Assembly (NCBI RefSeq): GCF_000422625.1
Contig: NZ_KE383895.1
Span: forward strand, 383,932-447,931
Length of the DNA stretch: 64,000 nt
Source of the DNA: Adlercreutzia mucosicola DSM 19490
Lineage (GTDB): Bacteria > Actinomycetota > Coriobacteriia > Coriobacteriales > Eggerthellaceae
Reading direction: 5' to 3'
The stretch's first letter is position 1, and each line of letters begins with the position of its first letter. Below the pieces are notes generated by a model. The model did no database searches. It was given only the letters and a program-made list of their open reading frames with translations, and was not told the DNA's origin. Both the position numbers and the translations under genes were made by a program. Below, piece after piece: positions 48,830 through 56,652 of the stretch.

Positions 48830-50113
48830 ATGGCAGTGAAGATCGGCTTGGTGGGCACCGGCACCGTGGGTGGCGGCTGCATCGATATCATCTTGAAGCA
48901 CGGCGACGCCTTCCGCCGCCACTTCGGCATCGACCTGGAGCTGGCCCGCGTGTGCTCGCTCTCATCGGAAGAGGCCGAGGCCCACGGCGTGGGGCACCTG
49001 TTCACCGACAACTTCAACAACATCATCAACGACCCCGAGATCGACATCGTGGTGGAGCTCATCGGCGGCACCACCATCGCCCGCACCGTGGTGCTGAATG
49101 CCCTGGCGGCGGGGAAGAACGTGGTCACGGCCAACAAGGCGCTCATGGCCACCCATGGCAAGGAGGTCATGGATGCCGCGGCCGCCGCGGGCAAGGAGCT
49201 GGCCTTCGAGGCGTCCGTGGGCGGCGGCATTCCCATCATCGACCCGCTGAAGCACTCTCTCATCGCCAACGAGATCACCTCGGTCATGGGCATCGTGAAC
49301 GGCACCACCAACTACATGCTCACCCGCATGGCCGACAACGGCCTGTCCTACGAGGATGCGCTGGCCGAGGCTCAGCAGAAGGGCTTCGCCGAGGCCGACC
49401 CCACGGCCGACGTGGGCGGGTTCGATGCGGCCGCCAAGATCGCCATTCTGGCCTCCATCGCCTTCAACTCGCGCGTGACCTTGGACGACGTGTTCACCGA
49501 CGGCATCACCAACATCTCGCCCGTGGACATCGAGGCGGCTCGCGACATGGGCTACGTCATCAAGCTTCTGGCCATCGCCCATCGCCGCGAGGGCGGTGTG
49601 GACGTGCGTGTGCACCCCACTATGATCCCCACCAATCATCAGCTGGCCACGGTGAACGGCGTGTTCAACGCCATCTACGTGGTGGGCGACTTCGTGGGCG
49701 AGACCATGTTCTTCGGCGAAGGTGCCGGTGCCGGTGCGGCGGCCAGCGCGGTGATGGGCGATGTGCTGGAAGTGGCGCGTCACATTCAGCAGGGCGTGGC
49801 TCCCATCGTGGGCTGCACCTGCACCGATGAGCTGCCCATCCTGCCCATGGACGAGCTCGTTATGCGCTACTACCTGCGCTTCTCGGTGACTGATCGCCCC
49901 GGCGTCCTGGAGACCATGGCCGGCGTGTTCGCTCGTCACAACATCTCGGTGAAGTCCATCGTGCAGCGCGGCCGCTCGGGTGCCGAGCGGGTGGACCAGG
50001 TGGTGGTCACCCATCGCTGCAGCGAGCGCGACATTCGCGAGGCTTTGGCAGAGGCCCTCTCCCTGGACAACGTGGTGCTTGACACTCCCTCGGTCATCCG
50101 CGTGGAGGAGTAA
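48830..50113 (+). CDS. hom: Homoserine dehydrogenase
   Basis: The 427-residue protein reduces aspartate-semialdehyde to homoserine, the branch point to threonine and methionine. It has an N-terminal Rossmann motif (IGLVGTGTVGGG), NVVTANKALMA with the conserved Lys, a catalytic-domain MGIVNGTTNYMLTRM and FAEADPTADVGGFDAAAK, and a C-terminal ACT domain (YYLRFSVTDRPGVLETMAGV), which in this family mediates feedback control by threonine. ATG 48830 follows GGAGAGGA. A TATAAT (48782-48787) is a likely -10. Its product is the substrate of MetA encoded ~8 kb downstream. Confidence 0.96.
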   Translation: MAVKIGLVGTGTVGGGCIDIILKHGDAFRRHFGIDLELARVCSLSSEEAEAHGVGHLFTDNFNNIINDPEIDIVVELIGGTTIARTVVLNALAAGKNVVTANKALMATHGKEVMDAAAAAGKELAFEASVGGGIPIIDPLKHSLIANEITSVMGIVNGTTNYMLTRMADNGLSYEDALAEAQQKGFAEADPTADVGGFDAAAKIAILASIAFNSRVTLDDVFTDGITNISPVDIEAARDMGYVIKLLAIAHRREGGVDVRVHPTMIPTNHQLATVNGVFNAIYVVGDFVGETMFFGEGAGAGAAASAVMGDVLEVARHIQQGVAPIVGCTCTDELPILPMDELVMRYYLRFSVTDRPGVLETMAGVFARHNISVKSIVQRGRSGAERVDQVVVTHRCSERDIREALAEALSLDNVVLDTPSVIRVEE

Positions 50114-50157
50114 CTTGTTCCGTGCGCCCTGACGGGGCGCACGGGCCGCCCGACGTT

Positions 50158-50262
50158 GCGAGGCTCTGGCTCGTTTCATCTTCACCCTGGTTTTGCACGC
50201 GACGTTGGCCGAAGCCAACTTGGCGCAAAGGCGGGCGAATCTGCAACGGGCCAGAGCCTCTC
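50158..50262 (+). other. Long imperfect hairpin between hom and the HAD gene
   Basis: The outer arms at 50158-50175 and 50245-50262 are inverse complements at 16 of 18 positions (core GAGGCTCTGGC). An inner hairpin GTTGGC-CGAA-GCCAAC (50204-50219) is flanked by TTTGC and GCAAA. It could act as a processing site, a regulatory RNA structure or a mobile palindromic repeat. Confidence 0.65.
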
Positions 50263-50295
50263 GCTGACTTTGCCAGGAATGTGAGGTTGCAGAAA

Positions 50296-50964
50296 ATGAG
50301 TGGTATCGGTGTTATCTTCGACTGCGATGGGACGCTCGTGGATTCCATGGGCGCGTGGCACGACGTGGACCGCACGCTGGCGGCCGAGGCGGGCATTACG
50401 CTGACCAAGGAAGACGCCGACGCTATCACCACCATGTCGCTGCCCGAAGCCTCCGCGTACCTGCACGAGCAGTGCGGTCTGGGGGCCAGCAGCGAGGACG
50501 TGCTCGCCCTCATCTTCGAGCGCATGCGCGCCTTCTACGCCAACGAGGTGGAAGCCCGGCCCGGCGCGTTCGCCTTCGTACAGGGCCTGCACGCGCGCGG
50601 CGTGCCCATGGCCGTGGCCTCCTCCACACCGCCCGACATGCTGGCTTGCTGCATCGAGCGCTGCGGGTTCGCGCCCTATATGAAGGCGGTCGTGTCCGTA
50701 GACGACCTGGGCACGAGCAAGCGCGAGCCGGCCGTGTACGATCATGCTCGCAGTTTCCTCGGCACCGATCGCGCCCACACCTGGGGTTTCGAAGACGCCG
50801 CCTATGCCCTGGACACCCTGCGGGCGGCGGGCTTTCGCACCGGCGCCATCTACGACAACGACATTTCCGGTTCGTGGGACGCCCTCGTCGCGCGCGCCGA
50901 ACTGCTCATCCCCACCTGGGAAGACCTCACTGCCGAGACATTCCTCGACAAGGTGCGCGCCTAG
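50296..50964 (+). CDS. HAD-superfamily phosphatase (beta-phosphoglucomutase-like)
   Basis: 222 residues with all HAD motifs: motif I FDCDGTLVDS (D9 nucleophile, D11), motif II VASST, the motif III Lys in TSKREPAVY and motif IV GFEDAAYAL. A helical cap follows motif I, placing it in the C1-cap beta-phosphoglucomutase/phosphatase group. It probably hydrolyses a small phosphorylated metabolite in the cytoplasm. ATG 50296 gives a canonical N-terminus, with GAGG about 9 nt upstream. It follows hom across a 182-bp gap containing a long hairpin, so co-transcription is uncertain. Confidence 0.88.
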   Translation: MSGIGVIFDCDGTLVDSMGAWHDVDRTLAAEAGITLTKEDADAITTMSLPEASAYLHEQCGLGASSEDVLALIFERMRAFYANEVEARPGAFAFVQGLHARGVPMAVASSTPPDMLACCIERCGFAPYMKAVVSVDDLGTSKREPAVYDHARSFLGTDRAHTWGFEDAAYALDTLRAAGFRTGAIYDNDISGSWDALVARAELLIPTWEDLTAETFLDKVRA

Positions 50965-51019
50965 GGCGATTCCGCAGGGGCGTGGTGTCGGGACGGCTTT
51001 CTTTTTCGGAAAGAGTCGC

Positions 51020-51192
51020 TGAAAGTGGCACTGAACTTCGAAAAGTTGACGCCGTCTGTTCGGAGTGCTGGGCTCTCTCTGAGCCATATCGCGCTCACCT
51101 GGGAAAACAGGGGTCACGGCAGCAGCGATAGCCACCGGACCGCGTAAAACCTGTCGCCGGCGTCAACTTTTCGCAATCCAGCGCCACTTTCG
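51020..51192. repeat. ~170-bp terminal-inverted-repeat element, copy C (different arms)
   Basis: The left arm 51020-51054 and right arm 51158-51192 are inverse complements at 30 of 35 positions, sharing GAAAAGTTGACGCCG. The centre contains AACAGGGGT (51106-51114). Overall length and the central motif match elements A and B at 40.3 and 41.9 kb although the arm sequence differs. The remaining gap 50965-51410 has no gene seen. Confidence 0.7.
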
Positions 51193-51410
51193 TCGAGATT
51201 TACTCGAAAACTCCCCGCCCCGGCCCCGGAAGCGGCATGCAGAAGTACGCCGCCGAACGTCGCCGAGCGCCGTCCCGAAAGCGACATTTCTGTAATGGGC
51301 GCGCAAGGGGGTGGTAAGTCAGGGCCGTCATAGTGGTCTCATCGAAATTATTCCGCACGAAGGCGGGGCGGCGAAAGAGATTGCCCCGTCGCACGGAAAG
51401 GAGATCCGCC

Positions 51411-51494
51411 ATGATTACCATCGTCGCCGGAGCCGCTCTGTTCACCTTCGCCATCGCCGCTTTGGCCGGCTGCATCGGAGCCGCGGCTCTGTAG
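51411..51494 (+). CDS. 27-residue hydrophobic membrane peptide
   Basis: ATG 51411 has an excellent ribosome site (GGAAAGGAG, ~7 nt upstream) and ends in TAG at 51492-51494. A strong terminator follows about 25 nt later. The peptide is almost wholly hydrophobic (starting MITIVAGAALFTFAIAALAG) with one Cys and no charged residue, so it should form one transmembrane helix. Candidates are a type I toxin-like peptide or a small membrane regulator, but no family is recognised. The tight ribosome site-ORF-terminator layout is the main reason to call it a gene. Confidence 0.62.
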   Translation: MITIVAGAALFTFAIAALAGCIGAAAL

Positions 51495-51517
51495 CAGAGC
51501 CTGCGGCACGTGAGATT

Positions 51518-51553
51518 TAAGCCCCCAGCTGGAAATCCCTGGCTGGGGGCTTT
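51518..51553 (+). terminator. Terminator after the 27-residue peptide gene
   Basis: AAGCCCCCAGC (51519-51529) pairs with GCTGGGGGCTT (51542-51552), with T residues at the end. Confidence 0.88.
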
Positions 51554-51740
51554 CATGTTCGGGCTCCTTTCCTCTCTGCACGCCCCATGTTAGCGAGCGT
51601 TGCGTGTTTGGGAGCGCAATTGCGGTAGGCTGGAAGGGACGGAAGGCGTGACAGGGGTCGGCTGCTTCGGCACGTTTTGACACGGTTGCCCGCTTTGGGG
51701 GGGCGGCGAACGAGACGCGCCGGGCGAAGGAGGGCCTATA

Positions 51741-52377
51741 CTGAGGGGCAATCTGCGGAAGTTTCGCGAGGCGCGCGGGCTGTCGCAGCAGCAGCTGGCC
51801 ATGGTCTGCGTGCTGGCGTTGGCGGGCGGCCTTGCGTACTTGCTGGGCACGCAGGCGAATCGGTTCGCCGAGGGGCTCGAGCAGGGGTTCCAACTTCAGG
51901 GAACGTGGAGGGTGCCCAGTGACGAAGGCCCCTTCACCACGGTGTCGTTCGGCTTTACCGACGCCGACGAAGGGGTGTGGCAGATTGCCGATTTTCTCGC
52001 GTACGGCGCCGCTGAACGGGTACTTCAAGGTGACTGCGGATCCCAATTTATATCTGCTGCACAACGAGCAGCATGAGGAGGTTGGCTGGGCGAATGTGGC
52101 CTTCACCAGCGCTATCGGTGGGAAGATCGACGGCTTGGCTTATGTGCAGCATGGTCCGACGTGCTACCAAGTGAAGCGCGTGGACGATTTCGTGACCCAC
52201 TACGACAGGGATTTCGGGGGCCTTACCCAGACGCACCTGGATGACCCGGCGCGCTTTCGGGAAGAGGCGGAGGGTGCTTCCAATGGGGAAGCTGCGCCGG
52301 ATGAGAGCTCGGCGAGCGACCCGGTTGAGGGTGCGGCCCCATCCAAGGTGTGGCTTGAGGAATGGCTCACCAAGTAA
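51741..52377 (+). pseudogene. Decayed gene: truncated XRE-type start fused to a membrane/secreted protein, frameshifted
   Basis: Reading from 51741 gives LRGNLRKFREARGLSQQQLA, the first part of an XRE helix-turn-helix. It runs straight into a transmembrane segment (VCVLALAGGLAYLLG) and an unrelated domain, so most of the HTH is missing. AAGGAGG (51727-51733) is well placed for a start at 51741, but that codon is CTG. The frame ends usefully near 51990-52010; the protein continues (GYFKVTADPNLYLLHNEQHE and on) only in the next frame to 52377, so there is a one-base frameshift. A conserved-looking C-terminal domain of unknown function and a terminator remain. It could instead be a sequencing error plus an unusual start. 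Confidence 0.65.
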
Positions 52378-52429
52378 CGTGTCGGCCGTTGGCGCGTCGT
52401 TGCGGGCAGAAATAGCCCATCAAGCGCGG

Positions 52430-52457
52430 AAAGCCGTCCCCGAGGGGCGGCTTTCTT
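52430..52457 (+). terminator. Terminator after the decayed gene
   Basis: AAAGCCG-T-CCCC (52430-52441) pairs with GGGGCGGCTTT (52444-52454). TTCTT covers the end of the stem. One T is bulged. Confidence 0.82.
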
Positions 52458-52593
52458 GCTGCTGGAGAGCGCGTGGTGTCGCGCTGCTTTGCGCTGCGAT
52501 TGCCGGCGGTTTCGCATCTCCGGTATTCGCCTGAGCCTTCAATGCGCTGCGTCTTTTTTGCGGCCAATCATCGAAAAAGTCAGCGATGACGAA

Positions 52594-52631
52594 TTGGCTT
52601 ATGTTAGTATTACTCGTTACGATTAATACTA
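52594..52631 (+). promoter_or_regulatory. Promoter with overlapping palindromic operator
   Basis: A perfect 8-bp inverted repeat, TAGTATTA (52605-52612) and TAATACTA (52624-52631), overlaps a possible TTGGCT (52594-52599)/TACGAT (52618-52623) promoter. It lies ~20 nt before the start of the 175-residue regulator, which suggests autoregulation. Confidence 0.6.
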
Positions 52632-52649
52632 TTCAGAAAGGGGTTGAGC

Positions 52650-53177
52650 GTGAACCTGACGTTCAAGGGTTTTCTGCGTTGGTACTGTCGCGAACTAACG
52701 GGTTTAGAGACGGACAACCTGCGGAAACTCCGCGATTCAGTGGCGACGTCGATGCCAGCTGCTGCCGAGGCGCTCATGGTGTTCGCGGCTGTTCAGGACA
52801 AAGCGGGCTATCTGGCGACCATCAGCCAGGGAACGTGGATGGAATCCAGCTACGCCCAGATGGCCGAACAGCTGCGCGATCCCGAAGAGGTATCGTTTTA
52901 CCTGCAGTCGCCCGAGGCGCCGCCCCGGTACCGGGCGGTGTGGAACGCCTACATTGCGAAGCGCTACGCCATCGCGGGCGAGCGCCGCATCATCGCGGGC
53001 ATGCGCGAGAAAACGCTGCAAGCCATGGAGGGCCGCAACGTCACGGTCTACCGTCTCTGCAAGGATTTGGGCCTGAACAAGGGGAACATCTACGCCTTCC
53101 TCGGCAAAGGCGATGACACAAAAGTAAGCCAAGGCACCGCCCGCCGTATCCTCGAATACGCCTGCAAGGCCTCGTAG
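52650..53177 (+). CDS. Small putative HTH regulator, 175 residues
   Basis: I do not recognise a named family. The C-terminal part (VTVYRLCKDLGLNKGNIYAF then VSQGTARRILEYA) looks like a helix-turn-helix with a Cro/CI-type layout. The N-terminal half (LTFKGFLRWYCRELTG and LRKLRDSVA) is helical and charged. GTG 52650 is chosen because AAAGGGG ends ~6 nt upstream; a TTG at 52644 would abut the ribosome site. A palindromic operator overlaps the promoter, fitting an autoregulated repressor or antitoxin-like protein. No toxin partner is adjacent. It is AT-richer upstream than its neighbours, which is compatible with acquisition. Confidence 0.75.
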   Translation: MNLTFKGFLRWYCRELTGLETDNLRKLRDSVATSMPAAAEALMVFAAVQDKAGYLATISQGTWMESSYAQMAEQLRDPEEVSFYLQSPEAPPRYRAVWNAYIAKRYAIAGERRIIAGMREKTLQAMEGRNVTVYRLCKDLGLNKGNIYAFLGKGDDTKVSQGTARRILEYACKAS

Positions 53178-53225
53178 GAGGGCGGCAGGGAAGGAGGGGA
53201 CGGCACCGGCCGGCGGCGACCAGCA

Positions 53226-53263
53226 GCGGGGCGCGACACAGAGGGGGCTGTGTCCCGCCCCGC
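53226..53263 (+). terminator. Strong hairpin downstream of the regulator gene
   Basis: A 16-position stem with one C-C mismatch pairs GCGGGGCGCGACACAG (53226-53241) with CTGTGTCCCGCCCCGC (53248-53263). There is no T tract, so termination is uncertain. The rest of the gene-poor interval 53178-53494 contains no gene I can support. Confidence 0.5.
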
Positions 53264-53494
53264 GCTATCGAAAGAGGGGCACCCTCAAGTGGGGGCTAGC
53301 GGAGGGCCCGATCCGCGGCACTGCAAAGTTGCCCTCAAGCTGGCCGGCCGCGTTCACGGGGAGGGAAAGGGGCACGCTTTGTGCCGCTGCGGTGGGATTG
53401 CGGTTGTCGAAATGCCCATCAACCCTCACTGCTAGGCCGTGTTCCGGCTTCCGCCAGCGGGATCGTTGTGTCCTTGCGAGTACAAAGTAAGGTG

Positions 53495-54595
53495 TTAATT
53501 GCGCTGGCGTTGAAGGTGGTCGCTCAGGTAGGGGACGGCCATGGCCACGCGACCGCGCCCGGCGACCTGAATAATGCCCGCATCGATGAGGCGCTTCCGG
53601 TACTTCTGGGCGTAATCGGGAGTGACGCCCATGCGGTCGGCTATGGCCGCTATGCTGCTCTCGGCTCCCTCGACGGCGAGGGCCTCCAGGAACTTCACGT
53701 CCTTTTCGGAGAGCGCGGCCAAGGTGGTGCGGCACACGTCGTTCTCGAAGTCCTCCTGGGAGGTGCGCAAGGCGTCGGCCAGCGTCTCTGCGGTGACTGC
53801 GCCATCGGGTTCGGCATACTGCACGGTGTTGTGGCCAACGAGTTGCAGAAGATAGGGCGAGCCCGCCGTGAACGCGGAGGCGGTGCGTCGCAGGTCGCCA
53901 TCGATAGAGAGACCGATCTTGCGGAACGAACGGGCGAGGAACGCGTCCACATCGCCGAGTGCGAGGGGTTCCAGCGCAATCTTGCGCGCACGATTCAGGA
54001 AGGTGAGCACCTTGTCGTTCAGGGTGGCGGAAACGGCGCCCGGCAATCCCGCCAGCACGATGGCGACGTTGAGCCCTTCTCCCACCAGCTCCTGATAGGT
54101 AATGATGAGTTGCTTCACTTCGGGCGTATTGGCCTGCAATTCGTCCACCAGGATGAGGGCGCCGCGGCCCTGCTTGGTCAGCGTGCGACAGAGTTGGGTC
54201 AGCTGGTGCTGAGGGCTGCCGGGCTCGTGGGCTTCGCGCTGCAGCTGAAGGCCGGCCGAGAAGCCGAGCACTCCCACACTGCCCCCGCTGATGCGGGTCT
54301 TGCCCTTCGAAGTGGCATCGGCGTCATCGATGATCTTTTCGACGATGCGCTCGAGCATAGATTCGGAGACGATGGTGGGGGTGGCGACCACGAAGTTCTG
54401 CTGGCGCATGCGGTCGGCCAGTTCCCAGAGGAGCACGGTTTTGCCCGATCCGCGCTGCCCGAGAAGAACAACCGCGCGCTCGCGGCTGCCAGGGGCAGAG
54501 GTGAGGCCGCCGATCAGCTGCTCCAGCATCTCGTCGCGCCCGACGAAGGAGGAGGGCCTGTTCCCGAAAGAGGGCGAGAAGATCATGTCGTTCAT
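53495..54595 (-). CDS. AAA-type ATPase with C-terminal winged helix
   Basis: 366 residues. An N-terminal FVGRDEMLEQL motif precedes Walker A GQRGSGKT (residues 46-53); Walker B is ALILVDE (about 146-152). A sensor-like strand VAIVLAGLPG and a C-terminal helical/winged-helix region (IADRMGVTPDYAQKYRKRLI) follow. This arrangement is that of stand-alone STAND/AAA_16-type ATPases often found in accessory regions; the cellular role is not predictable. Start at 54595 (MNDMIFSPSF) with GGAAAGGGG upstream; ATG 54586 is an alternative. Its leader is an unusual polypurine tract. Confidence 0.85.
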   Translation of the reverse strand: MNDMIFSPSFGNRPSSFVGRDEMLEQLIGGLTSAPGSRERAVVLLGQRGSGKTVLLWELADRMRQQNFVVATPTIVSESMLERIVEKIIDDADATSKGKTRISGGSVGVLGFSAGLQLQREAHEPGSPQHQLTQLCRTLTKQGRGALILVDELQANTPEVKQLIITYQELVGEGLNVAIVLAGLPGAVSATLNDKVLTFLNRARKIALEPLALGDVDAFLARSFRKIGLSIDGDLRRTASAFTAGSPYLLQLVGHNTVQYAEPDGAVTAETLADALRTSQEDFENDVCRTTLAALSEKDVKFLEALAVEGAESSIAAIADRMGVTPDYAQKYRKRLIDAGIIQVAGRGRVAMAVPYLSDHLQRQRN

Positions 54596-54602
54596 GGGCG
54601 CG

Positions 54603-54663
54603 CCCCTTTCCTTTCTTTCCTTAGTTTTCCTTTCTTTCCTATTTTTTCCTTTTTTTCCTTTTC
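54603..54663 (-). repeat. Polypurine leader tract with GGAAAG-type repeats
   Basis: On the plus strand this is ~61 nt of almost pure pyrimidine with three purine interruptions, built from units like TTTCCTTTCTTTCC. On the transcribed minus-strand mRNA it becomes repeated GGAAAG sequences directly before the ATPase start, giving many Shine-Dalgarno-like sites. Confidence 0.8.
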
Positions 54664-54850
54664 GGTCAAGGGAGGGGTGTGGGAAGAACGAAAGGAGACG
54701 GCTTACGGGAGCCGCGCGGGCGGTTCCCACGCGGCTCCTGCGCTGCGCGGCCTCCCCGACAACTCCGAGGCGGGCAACCGTATCGTGACGGGGGCGTGCC
54801 AGGTTGGCAGATGCTGGGCGCGGTGGTCATCAATGGCCGCCGCGCCTTTC

Positions 54851-54877
54851 TATACTGACAGGGTGAATCACTGTCAG
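54851..54877 (+). promoter_or_regulatory. -10 box overlapping a CTGACAG/CTGTCAG inverted repeat
   Basis: TATACT (54851-54856) is followed by a perfect 7-bp inverted repeat (54855-54861 and 54871-54877) 17 nt before the GTG start. It is a likely operator or initiating-region hairpin. Confidence 0.5.
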
Positions 54878-54893
54878 CAGGGAAGGGGGAGCC

Positions 54894-56480
54894 GTGAGCG
54901 CGCCGAAACCCGAGAACACCGAGCGTCCCGAGCGCGAAAAGCGCGTTGCCCGGGCCGTCCGCGCCGCTGAGGAGAAGGTGGCCGACACGGCGCGGGCGGC
55001 CGTGGCCTTCGAGCGGGCCGACCTCGCCGAGACCGAGCACGAGTGGCGCGAGCAGCTGCACAACGACGGCGCCGAACTGCGTGCCGATGTGGCTCGTGAC
55101 AAGCAGAAAGTCGCTCAGGCGGTCGACGACTTGCGCCACCCCGAGCGCATCGCCGCTGCGGTGGAAGCGCGGGTGGAGCACGGCGCCGAGGAGGCGGCCT
55201 CGGCGGCCCGCGCCATTGAGCACCCCGGTGCGATCGTCGCCGATGCCGGGCGCGCCGCGGCCGCCAAGAAGGCCGCCTTCGACCGCACCACCGCCACCAT
55301 TGCCGCCGAGTTCACCAGCCCCGCCGACGCGCGCAAGCTGCCCCGGGTGCTGAAGGCGTTCGGCGTGCTGCTGGCTCTGGTGTCCCTGGCGACGCTGCCG
55401 GGCATTGGCACGGCCATCTATCGCTCGGTGACGAGCGTGGAGGCCCACGGCCTGGGTACCGAGGGCGTCTCCACGGTGGTGGTGAACTTCCTGCACCTGG
55501 GCGTGCTGACGGCCCTGGCGCTGACGGCGGTCATCTTCGGCTACCGTCTCTTCCGCAACCAGCGGCGCTGGGCCGCCATCATCTCCTACGGGCTGTACGT
55601 GCTGCTGATCGCCGGGGTGCTGTGCTCCATCATGCTGCAGGGCATCACGCTGGATCTGGTGTTTTATCTGGTGGCCTTCGTGGTGACCATCGCGCTGCAA
55701 AGCTATCTGGACCCCTCGCTTCTGGAAGAGCGCCGGCGCCACCGCCAGCAGCGCGAGGCCGAGGAGCACGCCGAGGGCGAGGCCGGCACCCTGGGCCGCG
55801 ATCTCACGGGCAAGGGCTACATCACGCTGAATTTCTTCAACCTGTTCTGGATCTTCGTGGTGGCCAGCGTCCTGGGGCTCATCATGGAAGAGGTGGTGCA
55901 CTTTCTGTTCGTGGTGCCGGGCCAATGGCAGGATCGTGCAGGGCTTCTGTTCGGGCCGTTCTCGCCCATCTACGGGTGCGGCGCGGTGCTCATGACGGTG
56001 TTTCTCAATCGCTTCCACAAGAGCAACTGGCTCATCATCTTTCTGGTGGCCGCGGTCATCGGCGGTGGCTTCGAAGCGCTGACCAGCCTGTTCATGCAGT
56101 ACGCCTACGGTGCGGTGGCCTGGGACTACTCCAACATGCCCGGGTCGCTGTTCGGCGGCCGCACCTGCTTGCCGTTCATGGCCTGCTGGGGACTGCTCGG
56201 CGTGGTATGGATCAAGCTGCTTTTGCCCTTCATGCTGCGGCTCGTGAATTTCATCCCATGGAACTGGCGCTACGGGCTGACCGTGGTGGCCGCCGTGTTC
56301 ATGCTGGCCGACGCCGTGATGACCTTGCAGGCCCTGGACTGCTGGTACGAGCGTCTTTCGGGCAACAGGGTGGACACGCCCATCCAGCAGTTCTACGACC
56401 AGCACTTCGACAACGCGGCCATGGCCGACCGCTTCCAGTCCATGACCATCCACCCCGACGACGCGGTGCGCGGAAAATAG
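54894..56480 (+). CDS. CmpB-like membrane protein (putative ABC-transporter type IV, PF06541-type)
   Basis: 528 residues. Residues 1-~150 are charged and helix-forming with no membrane segment (many Ala, Glu and Arg, likely coiled). Then come several transmembrane spans from about 153. The C-terminal half (GLLFGPFSPIYGCGAVLMTV, then DYSNMPGSLFGGRTCLPFM and WGLLGVVWIKLLLPF) matches the CmpB/putative ABC-transporter type IV family. Despite the family name, transport has not been shown for most members. GTG 54894 has GGAAGGGGGA about 4 nt upstream. Its promoter overlaps an inverted repeat. Confidence 0.85.
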   Translation: MSAPKPENTERPEREKRVARAVRAAEEKVADTARAAVAFERADLAETEHEWREQLHNDGAELRADVARDKQKVAQAVDDLRHPERIAAAVEARVEHGAEEAASAARAIEHPGAIVADAGRAAAAKKAAFDRTTATIAAEFTSPADARKLPRVLKAFGVLLALVSLATLPGIGTAIYRSVTSVEAHGLGTEGVSTVVVNFLHLGVLTALALTAVIFGYRLFRNQRRWAAIISYGLYVLLIAGVLCSIMLQGITLDLVFYLVAFVVTIALQSYLDPSLLEERRRHRQQREAEEHAEGEAGTLGRDLTGKGYITLNFFNLFWIFVVASVLGLIMEEVVHFLFVVPGQWQDRAGLLFGPFSPIYGCGAVLMTVFLNRFHKSNWLIIFLVAAVIGGGFEALTSLFMQYAYGAVAWDYSNMPGSLFGGRTCLPFMACWGLLGVVWIKLLLPFMLRLVNFIPWNWRYGLTVVAAVFMLADAVMTLQALDCWYERLSGNRVDTPIQQFYDQHFDNAAMADRFQSMTIHPDDAVRGK

Positions 56481-56601
56481 GGCGCTGATTCGCCTTCACA
56501 GAGAGAAAGAATGTCTTGCTGACCTGCGGCGGCCACGTTCCTCGGTTTTTCCGATGGCACTGGCTGGGTACTTCCTATAACGGGCACGGGCGCGTTGCCC
56601 C

Positions 56602-56607
56602 TATAAT
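56602..56607 (+). promoter_or_regulatory. -10 box of metY-metA
   Basis: A consensus TATAAT lies 46 nt upstream of the metY ATG. The leader is too short for a SAM riboswitch, and none is seen. Confidence 0.55.
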
Positions 56608-56652
56608 GGGCGAACCCCTCTATGAGATACAGAATCAGCAAAAGGAGCCCCC

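Noticed and set aside
53250..53435. 61-codon plus-strand frame after the regulator gene
   Set aside because: There is no ribosome site and it starts inside a strong hairpin. No family resemblance.
53381..54970. 529-codon plus-strand frame opposite the AAA ATPase gene
   Set aside because: It is antisense to a gene with clear Walker motifs, and its translation has no recognisable domain.
54666..56453. 595-codon minus-strand frame opposite the CmpB-like gene
   Set aside because: It is a His/Gln/Arg-rich shadow with no domain. The plus-strand gene has clear membrane segments.
56560..56652. SAM riboswitch or S-box before metY
   Set aside because: The leader from the TATAAT to the ATG is only about 40 nt and no riboswitch-like folding is visible.
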